A stretch of 64,000 nucleotides of DNA from Zanthoxylum bungeanum. Lineage: Eukaryota; Streptophyta; Magnoliopsida; Sapindales; Rutaceae. The notes under the pieces are model-generated. The model was not told the DNA's origin and searched no databases. It saw nothing but the letters and a program-made list of their open reading frames with translations. The position numbers and the translations under genes are program-made. The stretch is taken from positions 1-64,000 of the forward strand of contig SKCR01026810.1 in NCBI GenBank assembly GCA_019454045.1, in the 5' to 3' direction. Shown here piece by piece: positions 8,119-17,680 of the stretch; position 1 is the stretch's first letter, and each line of letters begins with the position of its first letter.

Positions 8119-10059
8119 TGTTGAGCGGAAAATATAACAATATTTAGCGCCCTTTTTACCTAATATTTTGTTTAGTTTCTCGGGTTTGATGAACGTTATG
8201 ATGTGTTTTAGTTTATTTTGCAGATAAAATAAAATTGGGACTCGATAGAATCATTTAGGATGAAATGTGGAACAAATAAAGGCAAAAAATGGACTTGATA
8301 TTTTGATTTTGGAGATTGAAACTTGAAATGGCATTCAAACGAAGTACAATTTCGGAAATTCCAACTTTACGCAATTATCATATTTTGGCCATAACTGCTT
8401 ACTCCGATATCGGATTGAGGTGATTCAAGTTCCAGATTAAAGAAGACGCAATGATCTACAACTTTGAAGTTCATAATAATTTCGAATTCTAAAGGTTCCA
8501 TGACCGAAATTGATAAAACATTTGTAAGTATGTTATATGTAATTATTTAAGTCATTTTCAAAATAAAAAAAAAATAAAAAATAAAAATTGTCAAACTCCA
8601 CCAAACATACTTGCATGTTTGGTAGAGGATTTGGTGCCATGTTTGGTGCCATGTTTGATGCCATATTTGGTGCCATGTTTGGTGAAGCAATTGGTGGAGA
8701 AATTGGTGGAAGCCTTTAGATTTGCCTGTAAATACCAAGCTAAACTTTGTAAAATTTTTTCATGCTTTCTTTGGAGTAATTTCTCCATGAAAACCTAAAG
8801 GAAAGTGTATTGTGTATTTATTTAAGTTTTCTTGTTTTTCTTTTTATTTAATTAATAAAATTTTGTGTGTTTTCATTTACATCATGAGCAGGTAATCTCA
8901 TTCTGCTGGGGTGAAAATGTGAGACTTTTAATATAATAAATTAGATTAATCTCCCTTATTTTAATTAAAATTTGGTTTAATTAGTTACCGCCTATATGGT
9001 CGGTTTAGGTGACAACCTTATTTACCGCCTATATGGTCGGTTTTACATTTCAGACATAGTTTCCGCCTATATGGTCGATTTAGGTAATAACATTGTTACC
9101 ACCTATATAGTCGGTTGGATTTAATTGAGAAAAATGGAATTATCGCCTTTATGGTCTAGTTAAATATAATTAATTAATCGGTAAACATTGATAATAAGGG
9201 AGATTTCTAATTTTGAAATATTAAAAGTGGATCCTCTAACCCCAGAATTTTCTTTATTGTTTTATTTACGTTTTTAATTTCCAGTTTTTACTTTATGTCT
9301 TTTATTTTATTTAAGCTTTTACTAGCCTTAGATATGTGTTGTAACTAAGCCCGTTATTTGGGGTTGTGATGATTTCCAATATCATTGGTTTATATGGGGT
9401 TATTTTACAGTTTGGGTAATATAAAGGTTTATTTATTAAGTCTTAGTCTTAATGCTTCTTTTTAATTGGCCATTAATAAGATTGATCTGGTAAACTTAAA
9501 ATAAACTTGGAAAAGAAATTTTAGGTTTAAACCTTAGACTCAATAACCCATGATCTTCCTTAAGGATAGATAACCCTTTAATAGATTTCCTTACAGGATA
9601 TGAATATACCTGTCGGACAGGGGTAGCCATAATTGGAACTTAATCTTAATGAATTCAGGTAACTTGGTTGACATAGGAATATGATTAATTGGGTTATACT
9701 GGATATTTTTATATGACAATCGGAAGAGGCTTTTACATATTTTCGTGTTCAAGGATAATAAACCAATATATTGCACAAACGTAAGATATCCACTTCATCT
9801 TTTAAAGATATTGGAAGGATTCACGACCCTAGATAGTTTCATAATATTGAATTTTCATCAATTTACTTTCGTGCAATTTTATCTACTTGTTTTAAGTTTA
9901 AAGTCATCATCCAATCAAACAACCAATCCATTGGATAATTGTAATAATTTGGCTTCATAAATTAATAGCTTAGGTATTAAGTCCTCGTGGGATCGATACT
10001 TTTTATACTACTTGAATGATACGTGCGCTTGCGTTATACGCATGTGATTACGCCGATCA
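8119..10059 (+). repeat. 3' LTR of AthA (1941 bp)
   Basis: Begins TGTTGAGCGGAAAAT and ends ATTACGCCGATCA. Homologous LTRs occur in AthB (split, minus), AthD (solo, plus) and AthE (diverged, minus). A degenerate TATA-like TTTGCCTGTAAATACC is at 8721-8736; the AthB copy has TATAAATT at the same place. Five copies of an ACCGCCTATATGGTC motif, bracketed by an inverted repeat, lie downstream of it. The 3' part holds the family phrase TCCTCGTGGGATCGATAC and the GTGCGCTTGCGTTATACG block. A short ORF-bearing stretch (9591-9960) is not coding. Confidence 0.85.
8901..9249 (+). repeat. Inverted repeat enclosing five GCCTATATGGTC motifs in the AthA LTR
   Basis: The left arm (about 8901-8959) and right arm (about 9194-9249) are imperfect inverted copies: TTCTGCTGGGGTG...TAATCTCCCTTA against TAAGGGAGATTTC...ACCCCAGAA. 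Between them the motif (A/T)CCGCCTATATGGTCGGTTT starts at 8987, 9024, 9062, 9098 and 9142, with spacings of 36-44 bp. The same layout is found in the AthB LTR (38609-38820 plus 19640-19774) and, with two motifs, in AthE (40160-40495). Confidence 0.8.
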
Positions 10060-10900
10060 CTGGCGCCAAGTCTTTCATCTCAAAAGACTTACTCAATTGT
10101 TGCTTCAAAATATCAATCCTCGATTGATTCCGGCCAACTATCAACATATCATCTACATACAACAGTAAGATAATAAAGTCATCGTCAGAAAATTTCTAAA
10201 CGAAAACACAATGGTCTGAAGTAGTCTTCTTGTATCCTCGCTCCCCCATAACTGACTCAAACTTCATGTACCACTGTCTCGGTGCCTGTTTCAAACCATA
10301 TAGGCTTTTCCTGAGTTTGCACACATGGTCCTCTTTTCCTTTGACTTTGAAGTCTTCTGGTTGCTCCATATAAATTTCTTCTTCCGGATCTCCATGATAA
10401 AATACGGTCTTGACATCCATATGCTCGATCTCTAAATCAAGACTTGCTGTTAAGCTGAGTATCACTCTAATGGATGACATCTTCACAACTGGAGAGAAGA
10501 TTTCATCAAAGTCAATGCCTTTACTCTGATTGAATCCCTTGACAACTAGTCTGGCTTTGTATCGGGGTTGTGAAGTGTGCTCATGTTGCTTCACTATATA
10601 CACCAATTTTTTCTTCAAAGCCCGTTTGCCTTTTGGCAATTTCACCAACTCGAAAGTATGATTGTTATGCAAAGATTTCATCTCATCTTACATGGCTTCC
10701 TCCCATTTTTCTTTGTTCTCTATTTCCACAGCTTCATTGTAGCTCTCGGGTTCTCCATCGTCAGTAAGTAGCATATACTCATATATAGAGTATTTCGTTG
10801 AAGGTCGCCTATCTCTGTCAGACCTTCTATGTGGAACTATTAGTGTAGCTTCTGGTACTGGTGGTTGATCATGATCATCATCTTTGGGAGCTTCAACACA
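10060..10900 (-). pseudogene. Copia reverse transcriptase, 5' part (Cop1)
   Basis: The ORF at 10196-10681 gives the classic copia RT N-terminal half: RYKARLVVKGFNQ, DFDEIFSPVVKMSSIRVIL, an EHMDVKTVFYHGDPEEEIYM catalytic region, and SLYGLKQAPRQWY. A TAG after CVFV at 10196-10198 interrupts it. The frame then continues with the catalytic YVDD (about 10150-10161) to MKDL, where it is cut at 10060 by the AthA LTR. RT would copy element RNA into cDNA. The upstream linker to integrase (10700-11050) is readable with single stops. No 3' half, thumb or RNase H remains in the window. Confidence 0.85.
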
Positions 10901-10999
10901 TGTACCCTTCTAATTGGGAACCTCATCTTCAATATGTATTGGCACCGGTGTATGAGGTTCTGGATTCACATCAATATTTTTGTGTTGTTGGGGCATTGT

Positions 11000-11985
11000 C
11001 TTTAACTCCTTTCTGATATCTTCTATGGTATGATATTCAACGAAGACAACATCTCAGCTTCTGACAATCTTCTTCTCAACTGGATCATATAGTTTGTAGC
11101 CGAAATCATTTAGACCATAGCCAATAAAGACACACTGTCGCGTCTTTGCATCAAGTTTGGATCTCTCGTCCTTTGGGATGTGTACGAATGCTTTGCACCC
11201 AAAGACATGTAAGTGTTCAAATGACACTTCATTTCCTGTCCACACTTGATTATGAACATTACCTTTTAGTGCGACTGTTGGGGACATGTTGAAAACATGT
11301 ACAGTTGTGCTGAGTGCCTCCCCCTAGAATGTCTTCAGTAGCTTGGCTTGTGAGACCAAGCTTCTGACCCTTTCGCATAAGGTTATGTTCATCCTCTCAG
11401 CTAGGCCATTCAGTTGAGGTGTCTTGGGAGGTGTCGTTTGATGTCAGATTCCTTGCATCTTACAGTACTGATCAAACGAACCTCTGTACTCTCCACCATT
11501 GTCTGTTCTGATGCATTTCAGTTTCTTTCTGGTTTCTCTCTCTACCAGGGCATGAAACTCCTTGAACAATCTCAACACTTGATCTTTTGTCTTCAAGGTG
11601 TTTACTCATATCTTCCTTGAATGATCATCTATAAATGTCACAAAATAAAGTGACCCACGAAGTGTTCTTGTTTGCATCGGACCACATACATCTGAATATA
11701 TGAGATCAAGTACCTCCGGTTTTCGTTGAGGTGGGGAACTCTAGAAGGACACCATGTTCTACTTTCCAGCCATGCAGTGTTCACATGTAAGTGTGAGTTC
11801 TTCAACCTGGGAAGAACATTCCTTCGGCGCAGAACTTCCATCCCCGTTTGACTTATATGACCGAGCTTTGTATGCCATAGCTCGGTTGCCTTATTACTAT
11901 TGACTATATTTATGCTACTATTGGAAAGTTTAGCATGCATCAAATACAGTGCTGAATCTTTCTTACCTCGAGCTATCACCATTGA
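11000..11985 (-). pseudogene. Copia integrase with GAG_pre-integrase domain (Cop1)
   Basis: The N-terminal part (ORF 11638-11982) shows the pre-integrase signature: LYLMHAKL, then ATELWHTKLGHISQTGMEVL (an HxLGH-type zinc-binding motif). The core region 11300-11640 is broken by stops, but pieces can be followed on the minus strand. The C-terminal part at 11054-11287 has the copia features VFGCKAFVHIPKDERSKLDA and CVFIGYG. The frame differs between the N- and C-terminal parts, so there is at least one indel. Integration function is lost. Confidence 0.8.
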
Positions 11986-12267
11986 TCATTTAGTGAGCTT
12001 CCAGGTGTCGTCACTAAAGGTGATGTATAAGCCTTCATCATCCAGCTTGCCTGTTGAGATCAGGTTTAACCAAATATCTGGGATGTGTTTGACTATCTTC
12101 AACACCAGCCTTGTCTCATTGTCTGTTTCAAGGCAGATGTCTCCAATACCGACGGCTTTGGACTGGCCTTCATTCCCTATCCTTATAGCACCGTAGTCGC
12201 CTGGTGTGTAAGATGAAAAAAAATCTCTGCGAGATGTGGCGTGTATGGAGGCGCCACTATCTATCAC
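11986..12267 (-). pseudogene. Copia aspartic protease region (Cop1)
   Basis: It is in the same frame as gag and directly follows a TAG at 12268-12270, where family members have Trp before IDSGAS. The active-site motif is DSGASIHAT near residue 3. Later LVLKIVKHIPDIWLNLIST matches the second half of copia proteases. The enzyme would process the Gag-Pol polyprotein. The upstream TAG separates it from gag, and a second stop follows LTK at about 11984-11986. It is probably a decayed single ORF rather than a programmed readthrough. Confidence 0.8.
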
Positions 12268-13167
12268 CTAATTGGTCTCGTGGCTGGCAAGATTCACAAC
12301 ATTTTCTTCATAGATAATGAAGAATTCTTTGGAGGTTTTGTCAGTGGTGGCAGTAGCAACTCTTTCCTGGTTAGAGTCATTATCCCTTTTGTTGTTGTCT
12401 CTAGACTGCTCGTTCTTCAATTTGTAGCAGTCCTTCTTCATATGGCCTTTCTTTTTGCAATGGTAGCATTTTATATCTCTTGCTCTTGATTTACCTCGGT
12501 TCTTGTCTGATCTACTTAGGCCTCGGCTTTTACTCCTCCCTTTTCTGTTGGTCTTCTCAGTCATTAAAGCTTCTGAGGTTGAGGCTGATGTCGTCCTTTG
12601 CATTCTCGTCCTCTTTTCTTCCTCGAAGATTCTTTTTTTTACCATCTCCAGTGTGACTCTCTCATCTGAGGCTGAATTTATCAACGTAGATCTAAACATT
12701 TCCCAAGACTCTGGTAACATATTTAAGAGTATTAAGCCATTTACCTCATCGCCGAAGTCTATGCCCAATCCAGACAATTCTTTCATTGTGCCTAGGAAAT
12801 TATTGATATGGTCCGCCACAGCTGTACCTTCGTCATATTTCAACCCAATCTTCTTTTTGATGTAGTACAGCTTGTTGTTGCCAGCCTTTGCTCGAAAAAG
12901 CTCCTCCAGCTTTCTCCATAAGACACTTGCATTTGTATCTTCACTGACATGGTTCACGATACTATCGTTGATCCAGTGACGAATAGTACTGCATGTCTTT
13001 TGGTGAAGATTGTTCCACCTTTGTTCGGACATTGCTTTTGGTTTCTCCTCCAGAAAAACCGATCTACCATAATCCTTCACATATACAAGGTCTTTCATTC
13101 TTCCTCTCCATGTGAAATAATTTATGCTAGTCAACAAAATCATTTTTCTGTTGCCCCCGTCCTTCAT
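12268..13167 (-). CDS. Copia Gag (capsid-nucleocapsid) of Cop1
   Basis: Intact 299-residue Gag-type reading from ATG at 13167. The UBN2/RVT-linked capsid region lies at about residues 15-190 (FTWRGRMKDLVYVKD, LWRKLEELF, IKKKIGLKYDEG, LLNMLPESWE). A basic Arg/Lys/Ser linker at about 190-235 is followed by a CCHC zinc knuckle, CYHCKKKGHMKKDC, at about 236-249. Gag forms the virus-like particle and packages RNA. In the parent element it would run on into protease; here a TAG ends it at 12268. It is among the best-preserved Gag genes in the window. Confidence 0.85.
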   Translation of the reverse strand: MKDGGNRKMILLTSINYFTWRGRMKDLVYVKDYGRSVFLEEKPKAMSEQRWNNLHQKTCSTIRHWINDSIVNHVSEDTNASVLWRKLEELFRAKAGNNKLYYIKKKIGLKYDEGTAVADHINNFLGTMKELSGLGIDFGDEVNGLILLNMLPESWEMFRSTLINSASDERVTLEMVKKRIFEEEKRTRMQRTTSASTSEALMTEKTNRKGRSKSRGLSRSDKNRGKSRARDIKCYHCKKKGHMKKDCYKLKNEQSRDNNKRDNDSNQERVATATTDKTSKEFFIIYEENVVNLASHETN

Positions 13168-13800
13168 AAAAATTCAAAGTAGAATTTCAAAAAATGGAGC
13201 TCACCGTTGCGTCCGGAATGGTCGAAAATGGTGAAAATGACATTTCGTTTGTCAAAATCCGACACAGAGACCAAAATGCAAATTTTCAAAAATTATAAGG
13301 GTCAAAGTGCAATTTCTAAAAGTTCAGGGGCTAATTTGTAATTTCAAGAAAGTATAGGGACCTTTCTGAAATTTACCAAAATTTTGCTGATGTGGCAATG
13401 GTGCTGAAATGGCTGACACGTGGCAGACACGTGGCGCTGACTGGATGACACGAGGCTGCTTATTTGTCTGATGACGTGGCAGGCTAACTGGGCTACTGAC
13501 TGTGCGTGACTGGCTGACGTGGTGATGACTGGACGCTGACTAGATGCTGACGTGATGGCTGACTCAGCGTCTTCAACCTTTAGCAGGCGCGTGTGCGAGT
13601 GGCGGCGCGTGGGGATTATTCTGCTTGGCGCGTACGACGTCTCCAGGCCTCCGTCCGATTGTTGGAAAATACCACCGTACTCGTCTCGTCGTGAAAAAGC
13701 TGATGGTATGCTCAAAACTGATTTTTGACAACTTTCTTCGGAACCGGTTTTTCGAACCGAAGCTCTGTTTTTGAGTTTCGCGATCCCTCCGTGGAACCTT
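13168..13800 (-). other. Cop1 untranslated leader
   Basis: No convincing gene. The segment 13380-13570 is rich in GACACGTGGC and TGACGTGG phrases, with two CACGTG boxes at 13417-13422 and 13428-13433. Two overlapping ORFs on this strand (13344-13833) have no family resemblance. The segment next to the LTR contains CGCGACC/GGTTTTTCG-type GC-rich sequence. Confidence 0.5.
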
Positions 13801-13816
13801 AGCTCCTAATACCACT
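13801..13816 (-). promoter_or_regulatory. Primer binding site of Cop1 (tRNA-Met type)
   Basis: On the minus strand the sequence next to the LTR end reads AGTGGTATTAGGAGCT. The common plant copia site complementary to initiator tRNA-Met is TGGTATCAGAGC, so this is a close, slightly altered match. Confidence 0.75.
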
Positions 13817-14145
13817 TGTTGTGATAAAAACACACACTATATAGGAGAAATGAGAGAAAACTCTTCTTTATTACTGCAAACAAAGAATTACAAAGTTTAA
13901 ACGAAAACTTTAGAAAAAACTCTCAAACTTTTTACTCTCTATAATCACTCTATTTTGGGATGCATTTCTAATGGCTATGGGCTCCTTTTATAGTTTCCAA
14001 AATGTGTGCTACATTGGCACACGTTTTGGCAACACATTTTTCCAACCCAACGCGTTACGTGTTGCATGAGAGATGGCTGCCATCATTTGCATCTAGCATG
14101 TATTTGCATGATGTCATGCATGCAAATGCATGCTAGACTCCAACA
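13817..14145 (-). repeat. 5' LTR of Cop1 (329 bp)
   Basis: On the minus strand it starts TGTTGGAGTCTAGCATGC and ends TATCACAACA. It contains ATGCATTTGCATGCATGAC short palindromes near its start and a TATAAAAGG-like box (plus-strand 13985-13993). The primer binding site follows directly. Only one LTR of this element is in the window. Confidence 0.85.
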
Positions 14146-14337
14146 TTCTTCAATCGAGGGCTTGATTCGCTCATTTTTCGGTAGTTCCAGACTTTCCATT
14201 TGTGGTGGCGATTTGAAGTGAAAGGGTTTGTCAAGATAGCTGACACATTCTAGAATATCATCATCTAGCTCGCTGTCAGTCATGTTTGTGATGCAAGCTT
14301 CAAGTTTATCCATGGGAAGTGGCAGTACATCAGTATC
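14146..14337 (-). pseudogene. Athila pol linker between protease and RT (AthB)
   Basis: Downstream of protease copy 1 the minus strand reads through a MDKLEACIT...DDDILECVSYLDKP linker and then SPPQMESLELPKNERIKPSIEE, which resembles the acidic linker that precedes RT in Athila polyproteins. The reading then enters the Cop1 LTR at 14145, so RT has been displaced by the insertion. A stop (TAG at 14338-14340) separates it from the protease frame. Confidence 0.6.
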
Positions 14338-14874
14338 CTAGATGATACTATCTAAAACATCAATTCTGAAACATTCTTCTTCCTTTTCATCACTCGGGAA
14401 TTTCATGGCTTTGAAAATATTGAATGTAACTTCTTGGTCCTGCACTTTCATGGTTAATTCTCCTTTTTGTACATCAATAACAGTTCGACCTGTAGCCAAG
14501 AATGGTCTCCCGAGGATGATAGGTACATCTTTGTCTTCTTCCATATCAAGGATAATGAAATCTGCTGGGAGAATGAGTTTGTCGACTTTGACCAGCACAT
14601 CTTTAACAACACCTCTCGAAAATGTGAGCGTTCTATCAGCAAGTTGCAGAGAGACTGAGGTAGGCATAGCTTCTCCAATCTGCAGTTTCATGTAAATCGA
14701 AAAAGGCATCAAATGAACACTAGCACCTAAATCACACAAAGCTTTACCGACATAATGTTCTCCTATGGTGCATGGGATGGTGAAACTGCCAGGATCTTTC
14801 AAATTTGTAGGAAGCTTCCTCTGAATGATGGCGCTGCATTCTTCTGTCAATGCTATTGTTTCGTAATCTCTCAA
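14338..14874 (-). pseudogene. Athila aspartic protease, copy 1 (AthB)
   Basis: 178 open residues. The retroviral-type protease active-site motif is present as LCDLGASVHLMPFSIY at about residues 47-62, where DLGAS replaces the usual D(S/T)GAS as in other Athila proteins. LADRTLTFSRGVVKDVLVKVD and IILDMEEDKDVPIILGRPFLATGR follow, ending with DVQKGELTMKVQDQEVTFN. This is the longest of three tandem copies and the only one that continues into the pol linker. It is separated from gag copy 1 by one in-frame TGA at 14875-14877. It would process Gag-Pol if read through. Confidence 0.85.
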
Positions 14875-15497
14875 TCTTCATTTTCGTGAAAGAATATCTT
14901 CTATGAATTTGACATAGCTAGGCATTTGTTCCAAAGATTCTGCAAATGGAATGTTGATATGCAGCTTTTTGAAGACCTCCAAGAATCGAGCAAACTTCTT
15001 GCCCAGTTTGTTTTTCTGGAGACGTGTTGGAAAATGTGGAGGTGGAGTGAATTTTTCTTGATCTTTTTCCTCTATCTGTGGAACTGCTTCGCTGATTTCT
15101 TTTAGTACTTCTTCGGCAGTTTCCTTGACTGTAACATCTTTGTTGATTTCAGTACCGCTTTTTAAAATGATGGCATGACATTGCTCATTCCCCAAGTTTC
15201 TTGGATTTGGTTCTGTGTTGCTAGGACGGGTACCTTGCGGTCTGTAACTCTGAGCATTGGCCAGTTGTCCTATTTGATTCTCCAGTACTTTAATAGAAGC
15301 TGCTTGATTTTGAATTAATGCTGTTTGAGAGTCGTATTTTGCTTCAAGCTTTTTCAAATGAGCCAACACTTCTGTTATTCCTGGTTCTTTTTCATACTCA
15401 TGGCCTTTGTTTTGCTGGTTGAATCCGGGTGGTGGGTTGTTCATTTGCCTTGAATTGTTTCTCCATGAAAAATTGGGATGTTTTGCTGGTTGAATCC
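14396..15497 (-). repeat. Tandem gag/protease unit 1 (1102 bp)
   Basis: The unit begins (plus sense) GGGAATTTCATGGCTTTG at 14396. The same start recurs at 15498 and 16600, giving an exact 1102-bp period. The unit covers the 3' part of gag and most of protease on the minus strand. The right junction contains a 20-bp filler (15481-15500), a duplicate of 15410-15429. Confidence 0.92.
14878..15444 (-). pseudogene. Athila Gag C-terminal region, copy 1 (AthB)
   Basis: 188 open residues. It starts with NNPPPGFNQQNKGHEYEKEP, followed by a coiled-coil-like KKLEAKYDSQTALIQNQAASI and ENQIGQLANAQSYRPQGT. A proline-rich IEEKDQEKFTPPPHFPTRLQK leads to KFARFLEVFKKLHINIPFAESLEQMPSYVKFI, the conserved segment preceding protease in Athila Gag-Pol. 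It is in frame with protease copy 1 apart from one TGA. Confidence 0.85.
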
Positions 15498-16599
15498 GGG
15501 AATTTCATGGCTTTGAAAATATTGAATGTAACTTCTTGGTCCTGCACTTTCATGGTTAATTCTCATTTTTGTACATCAATAACAGTTCGACCTGTAGCCA
15601 AGAATGGTCTCCCAAGGATGATAGGTACATCTTTGTCTTCTTCCATATCAAGGATAATGAAATCTACTGGGAGAATGAGTTTGTCGACTTTGACCAGCAC
15701 ATCTTCAACAACACCTCTCGAATATGTGAGCATTCTATCAGCAAGTTGCAGAGAGACTGAGGTAGGCATAGCTTCTCCAATCTGCAGTTTCATGTAAATT
15801 GAAAAAGGCATCAAATGAACACTAGCACCTAAATCACACAAAGCTTTACCGACATAATGTTCTCTTATGGTGCATGGGATGGTGAAACTGCCAGGATCTT
15901 TCAAATTTGTACGAAGCTTCCTCTGAATGATGGCGCTGCATTCTTCTGTCAATGCTACTGTTTCGTAATCTCTCAATCTTCATTTTCGTGAAAGAATATC
16001 TTCCATGAATTTGACATAGCTAGGCATTTGTTCCAAAGATTCTGCAAATGGAATGTTGATATGCAGCTTTTTGAAGACCTCCAAGAATCGAGCAAACTTC
16101 TTGTCCAGTTTGTTTTTCTAGAGACGTGTTGGAAAATGTGGAGGTGGAGTGAATCTTTCTTGATCTTTTTCCTCTATCTGTGGAACTGCTTCGCTGATTT
16201 CTTTTGGTACTTCTTCAGCAGTTTCCTTGACTGCAACATCTTTGTTGATTTTAGTACCGCTTTTTAAAATGATGGCATGACATTGCTCCTTCCCCAAGTT
16301 TCTTGGATTTGGTTATGTGTTGCTAGGAATGGTACCTTGCGGTCTGTAACTCTGAGCATTGGCCAGTTGTCCTATTTGATTTTCCAGTGCTTTAATAGAA
16401 GCTGCTTGATTTTGAATTAATGCTGTTTGAGAGTCGTATTTTGCTTCAAGCTTTTTCAAAGGAGCCAACACTTTTGTTATTCCTGATTCTTTTTCATACT
16501 CATGGCCTTTGTTTTGCTGGTTGAATCCGGGTGGTGGGTTGTTCCTTTGCCTTGAATTGTTGCTCCATGAAAAATTGGGATGTTTTGCTGGTTGAATCC
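15498..16599 (-). repeat. Tandem gag/protease unit 2 (1102 bp)
   Basis: Middle copy of the triplication, with identical junction structure to unit 1. Its protease ORF (15563-15976) retains LCDLGASVHLMPFSIY and ILGRPFLATGR. Its gag part (15980-16599) has a TAG in the LQK region and other lesions. The substitutions differ from those in units 1 and 3, so the copies have diverged since duplication. Confidence 0.92.
15563..15976 (-). pseudogene. Athila aspartic protease, copy 2 (AthB)
   Basis: 137 open residues carrying DLGAS and DMEEDKDVPIILGRPFLATG as in copy 1. It is cut off by a TGA after DVQK, where copies 1 and 3 read KGELT. It lies between duplicated gag pieces, so it cannot lead into RT. 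It is a by-product of the tandem duplication. Confidence 0.8.
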
Positions 16600-16958
16600 G
16601 GGAATTTCATGGCTTTGAAAATATTGAATGTAACTTCTTGGTCCTGCACTTTCATAGTTAATTCTCCTTTTTGTACATCAATAACAGTTCGACTTGTAGC
16701 CAAGAATGGTCTCCCGAGGATGATAGGTGCATCTTTGTCTTCTTCCATATCAAGGATAATGAAATCTGCTGGGAGAATGAGTTTGTCGACTTTGACCAGC
16801 ACATCTTCAACAACACCTCTCGAAAATGTGAGCATTCTATCAACAAGTTGCAGAGAGACTGAGGTAGGCATAGCTTCTCCAATCTGCAGTTTCATGTAAA
16901 TTGAAAAAGGCATCAAATGAACACTAGCACCTAAATCACACAAAAGCTTTACCGACAT
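16500..16958 (-). pseudogene. Athila aspartic protease, copy 3, reading through the filler junction (AthB)
   Basis: 152 open residues beginning inside protease (a one-base insertion near 16941-16946 shifts the upstream frame). It has LCDLGASVHLMPFS, VPIILGRP as APIILGRPFLATS, and KGELTMKVQDQEV. After FKAMKFP the frame runs through the duplication junction into an unrelated reading of the next gag copy. This shows that the junction lies within transcribed sequence but creates no sensible protein. Confidence 0.8.
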
Positions 16959-17680
16959 AATGTTCTCTTATGGTGCATGGGATGGTGAAACTGCCAGGAT
17001 CTTTCAAATTTGTAGGAAGCTTCCTCTGAATGATGGCGCTGCATTCTTCTGTCAATGCTATTGTTTCGTAATCTCTCAATCTTCATTTTCGTGAAAGAAT
17101 ATCTTCTATGAATTTGACATAGCTAGGCATTTGTTCCAAAGATTCTGCAAATGGAATGTTGATATGCAGCTTTTTGAAGACCTCCAAGAATCGAGCAAAC
17201 TTCTTGTCCAGTTTGTTTTCTAGAGACGTGTTGGAAAATGTGGAGTTGGAGTGAATCTTTCTTGATCTTTTTCCTCTATCTGTGGAACTGCTTCGCTGAT
17301 TTCTTTTGGTACTTCTTCAGCAGTTTCCTTGACTGCAACATCTTTGTTGATTTCAGTACCGCTTTTTAAAATGATGGCATGACATTGCTCCTTCCCCAAG
17401 TTGTCCTGTGTTGCTAGGAAGGGTACCTTACGGTCTGTAACTCTGAGCATTGGCCAGTTGTCCTATTTGATTCTCCAGTGATTTAATAGAACCTGCTTGA
17501 TTTTGAATTAATGCTGTTTGAGAGTCGTATTTTGCTTCAAGCTTTTTCAAATGAGCCAACACTTCTGTTATTCCTGGTTCTTTTTCATACTCATGGCCTT
17601 TGTTTTGCTGGTTGAATCCGGGTGGTGGGTTGTTCTTTTGCCTTGAATTGTTGCTCCATGAAAAATTGGGATGATTCCTC
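16600..17680 (-). repeat. Tandem gag/protease unit 3 (element-proximal copy)
   Basis: Third copy of the 1102-bp unit. On the gag side it continues without a junction into unique upstream gag sequence at about 17672 (GATTCCTCCACCC), so this copy is nearest the original 5' flank. It has a deletion near 17399-17405 relative to unit 1 (the TCTTGGATTTGG phrase is missing). Confidence 0.9.

Larger units (their letters stand above)
5576..10059 (+). mobile_element. AthA: 3' part of an Athila-like Ty3 element carrying a LOG-like ORF
   Basis: The right end is secure: a polypurine tract (8106-8118) is followed by an LTR (8119-10059) of the family seen in AthB, AthD and AthE. The left end is outside the window because Tat1 ends at 5575 with no AthA 5' LTR visible. 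The segment GGGGACAATGTC...TTTGGGGGAGGGG at 6934-6969 resembles the phrase usually found just downstream of the last ORF in Athila-type elements. It follows the LOG ORF by about 130 bp. No gag or pol is visible in this part. To the right the LTR joins copia RT sequence (Cop1) abruptly, so AthA inserted into Cop1. It may be a non-autonomous element with captured sequence. Confidence 0.65.
10060..14145 (-). mobile_element. Cop1: Ty1/copia element with a short 329-bp LTR, cut by AthA
   Basis: Minus-strand copia element. Reading from 14145 down, it has a 329-bp LTR (14145-13817), a TGGTATTAGGAGCT primer binding site, a 0.6 kb leader, gag, protease, integrase and RT. At 10060 the RT reading ends abruptly after the MKDL motif region, where the AthA LTR begins. 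The rest of RT, RNase H and the second LTR must lie to the left of AthA, beyond the window. It is inserted in the Athila-like element AthB, whose internal sequence starts at 14146. The ORFs carry a few nonsense changes and at least one frame change. Confidence 0.88.

Noticed and set aside
10058..10075. CTGGCGCCAAG right after the AthA LTR looks like a tRNA-primed PBS, which would make AthA LTR a 5' LTR.
   Set aside because: A polypurine tract precedes the LTR at 8106-8118, and the bases after 10059 read in frame as copia RT (Cop1) on the minus strand. The resemblance to TGGCGCC is coincidental.
13344..13833. Two overlapping minus-strand ORFs (123 and 86 residues) next to the Cop1 LTR.
   Set aside because: They overlap the PBS and leader, are in different frames, and have no recognisable domain. 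They are more likely untranslated leader.
14342..16899. Plus-strand ORFs of 63-122 residues repeated at 14342-14695, 15429-15797 and 16531-16899.
   Set aside because: They are antisense shadows of the three protease copies on the minus strand.
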